DNA from: an uncultured Propionibacteriaceae bacterium
Lineage (GTDB): Bacteria; Actinomycetota; Actinomycetes; Propionibacteriales; Propionibacteriaceae
Reading direction: 5' to 3'
DNA: 15,706 nt
Assembly: GCA_936924635.1 (NCBI GenBank)
Contig: CAKZHP010000107.1
Span: 1-15,706 of the forward strand
Below the pieces are notes generated by a model, which saw nothing but the letters and a program-made list of their open reading frames with translations, had not been told where the DNA came from and did no database searches. Position numbers and translations under genes: made by a program. Positions 14,828 to 15,706 of this stretch are shown one piece after another; position 1 is the stretch's first letter; each line of letters opens with the position of its first letter.

Positions 14828-15706
14828 CTACTGGTTGTAGCCCTGCTGCAGAGGCGTGGTGCCAGCGGTGTTGTCCTCGACGACGACCGTCTTCACGATC
14901 TTGTCGGCAAGGGTCTGCCGCTTGGCGTCCCACAGCGGGAAGAGCCAGCCGATGTAGCAGATGACCGAGTCGATGATGTGGGCGAGGTGACGCACGAGGG
15001 CCATGCCCGGGCCGATGGGCTGGCCGGTCGCCTCGCTGATGAGCCGCGTCTTGGCGATCTGACGGCCGAGGGAGACGCCGGTGGAACCGCCCTTGAGCAC
15101 GGTGTTCCACACCATGAAACCGATCAGCGCCAGGTTGAGGATCAGGCCGACGACCGTGGATCCCGTCGTCCCATCCCCCAGCGCCGACTGGAAGATGTTC
15201 GACAGCAGGCCGATGACGAAGCTCGGGATGGCGTAGTCGATCAGACCCGCGAGGGCGCGCTTGCCCCAGGGGGCCAGAGCCGGGGCCGCCGAGGCGTACC
15301 CCGAGTCGTACCCGTACGGGCTCATCGACTGGCCCGTGTAGGGGGTGCCGTAGCCCGCCGTCTGGTTGGGGTCCTGGTAGGCCTCGGCGGTGCCGTAGCC
15401 ACCGGCCCCGTACGAGCTGGGCTGGGACTGGCCGTACCCGCCCGTGGAGCCGTAGCCCTGGGACGGATCCGTGGAGCCGTAGGAACCGGTCGTCGAGCCG
15501 TAGCCGCCCTGACCCGCGTCGGTGCCGTAGCCGCCCGTGGCCCCGTAGGCCCCGGTCGAGCCATACGGCGAACCGCCGCCGGACGTGGATCCGTAGCCAG
15601 CCGACGAGGAGCCGTAGGAGCCGGAGTCAGGAGCTGTATAACCGCTCGACCCGTAGGAGGAGGCGCCGCTCTGGTCGGACCCGGTGGTGCCGTAGGAGGA
15701 CGCGGG
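14828..15706 (-). CDS. RDD-family membrane protein with Tyr-Gly-Ser repeat N-terminus (partial)
   Basis: The frame stays open from the window edge to the stop at 14828-14830, giving at least 292 residues; the true start lies beyond 15706. About the first 130 visible residues are low complexity, with fifteen YG pairs mostly in SYGS, GYGST and GGYG contexts, plus some Gln and Thr, and almost no charge. The remaining 150 or so form an RDD domain: RALAGLIDYAIPS with Arg and Asp in the first helix, a second hydrophobic helix VVGLILNLALIGFMVW, a loop with GVSLGRQIAKTRL, and IDSVICYIGWLFPLWD. RDD proteins are membrane proteins, some linked to ion transport; function here is unknown. Starting at the internal ATG 15325 would drop the tail, but the open in-frame repeat pattern upstream shows it is coding. 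Confidence 0.85.
   Translation of the reverse strand, partial: PASSYGTTGSDQSGASSYGSSGYTAPDSGSYGSSSAGYGSTSGGGSPYGSTGAYGATGGYGTDAGQGGYGSTTGSYGSTDPSQGYGSTGGYGQSQPSSYGAGGYGTAEAYQDPNQTAGYGTPYTGQSMSPYGYDSGYASAAPALAPWGKRALAGLIDYAIPSFVIGLLSNIFQSALGDGTTGSTVVGLILNLALIGFMVWNTVLKGGSTGVSLGRQIAKTRLISEATGQPIGPGMALVRHLAHIIDSVICYIGWLFPLWDAKRQTLADKIVKTVVVEDNTAGTTPLQQGYNQ

Overview
The window is chromosomal DNA from a very GC-rich actinobacterium. Several things point there: strong G/C bias at third codon positions, frequent GTG starts, TAnnnT-type -10 boxes close to start codons, a Streptomyces/Mycobacterium-type SOS box (TCGAAC-N4-GTTCGA), and the conserved actinobacterial order miaB ... miaA-dapF-hflX-dinG-lexA. 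A member of the Propionibacteriales (Nocardioides-like) would fit, but the genus is a guess. No phage, transposase, CRISPR array, tRNA or rRNA was seen.

Left part (1-1910): the minus strand carries the start of a glutamate/polar amino-acid ABC transporter operon, gluA (ATPase) then gluB (lipoprotein). A strong hairpin follows gluB, and then a ribosome-binding site at the window edge for the next gene, presumably the permease gluC. gluA and miaB diverge from a short shared promoter region.

Middle (1917-10667), all + strand except one small gene: miaB; a superfamily 2 helicase; a coiled-coil protein with two membrane segments and no recognised function; then an intergenic stretch with direct repeats, inverted repeats and a bidirectional terminator; a small minus-strand MT0933-type antitoxin-like gene; and then miaA, dapF and hflX. 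MiaA and MiaB act in sequence on A37 of tRNAs (prenylation, then methylthiolation). DapF makes meso-diaminopimelate for lysine and peptidoglycan. HflX is a ribosome-associated GTPase.

Right part (10676-14394) is a DNA-damage region. A DinG/XPD-like Fe-S helicase converges on lexA across an 18-bp terminator stem. lexA has an operator overlapping its -35 box and appears to be leaderless. Divergent from lexA, across a repeat-like intergenic segment of about 400 bp, is a small one-pass membrane protein under a consensus SOS box. Its position matches the DivS/ChiZ/YneA division suppressors, but the usual LysM domain is absent.

Right edge (14395-15706): a non-coding stretch holds a perfect 17-bp tandem duplication and a possible small RNA. 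It is followed by a minus-strand RDD-family membrane protein, cut by the window end, with a long Tyr-Gly-Ser low-complexity N-terminus.

The items most worth follow-up are the helicase plus coiled-coil membrane protein pair, the LysM-less SOS gene, the DnaA box held in a hairpin loop upstream of dinG, the possible small RNA, and the FUS-like Tyr-Gly repeat tail on the RDD protein.
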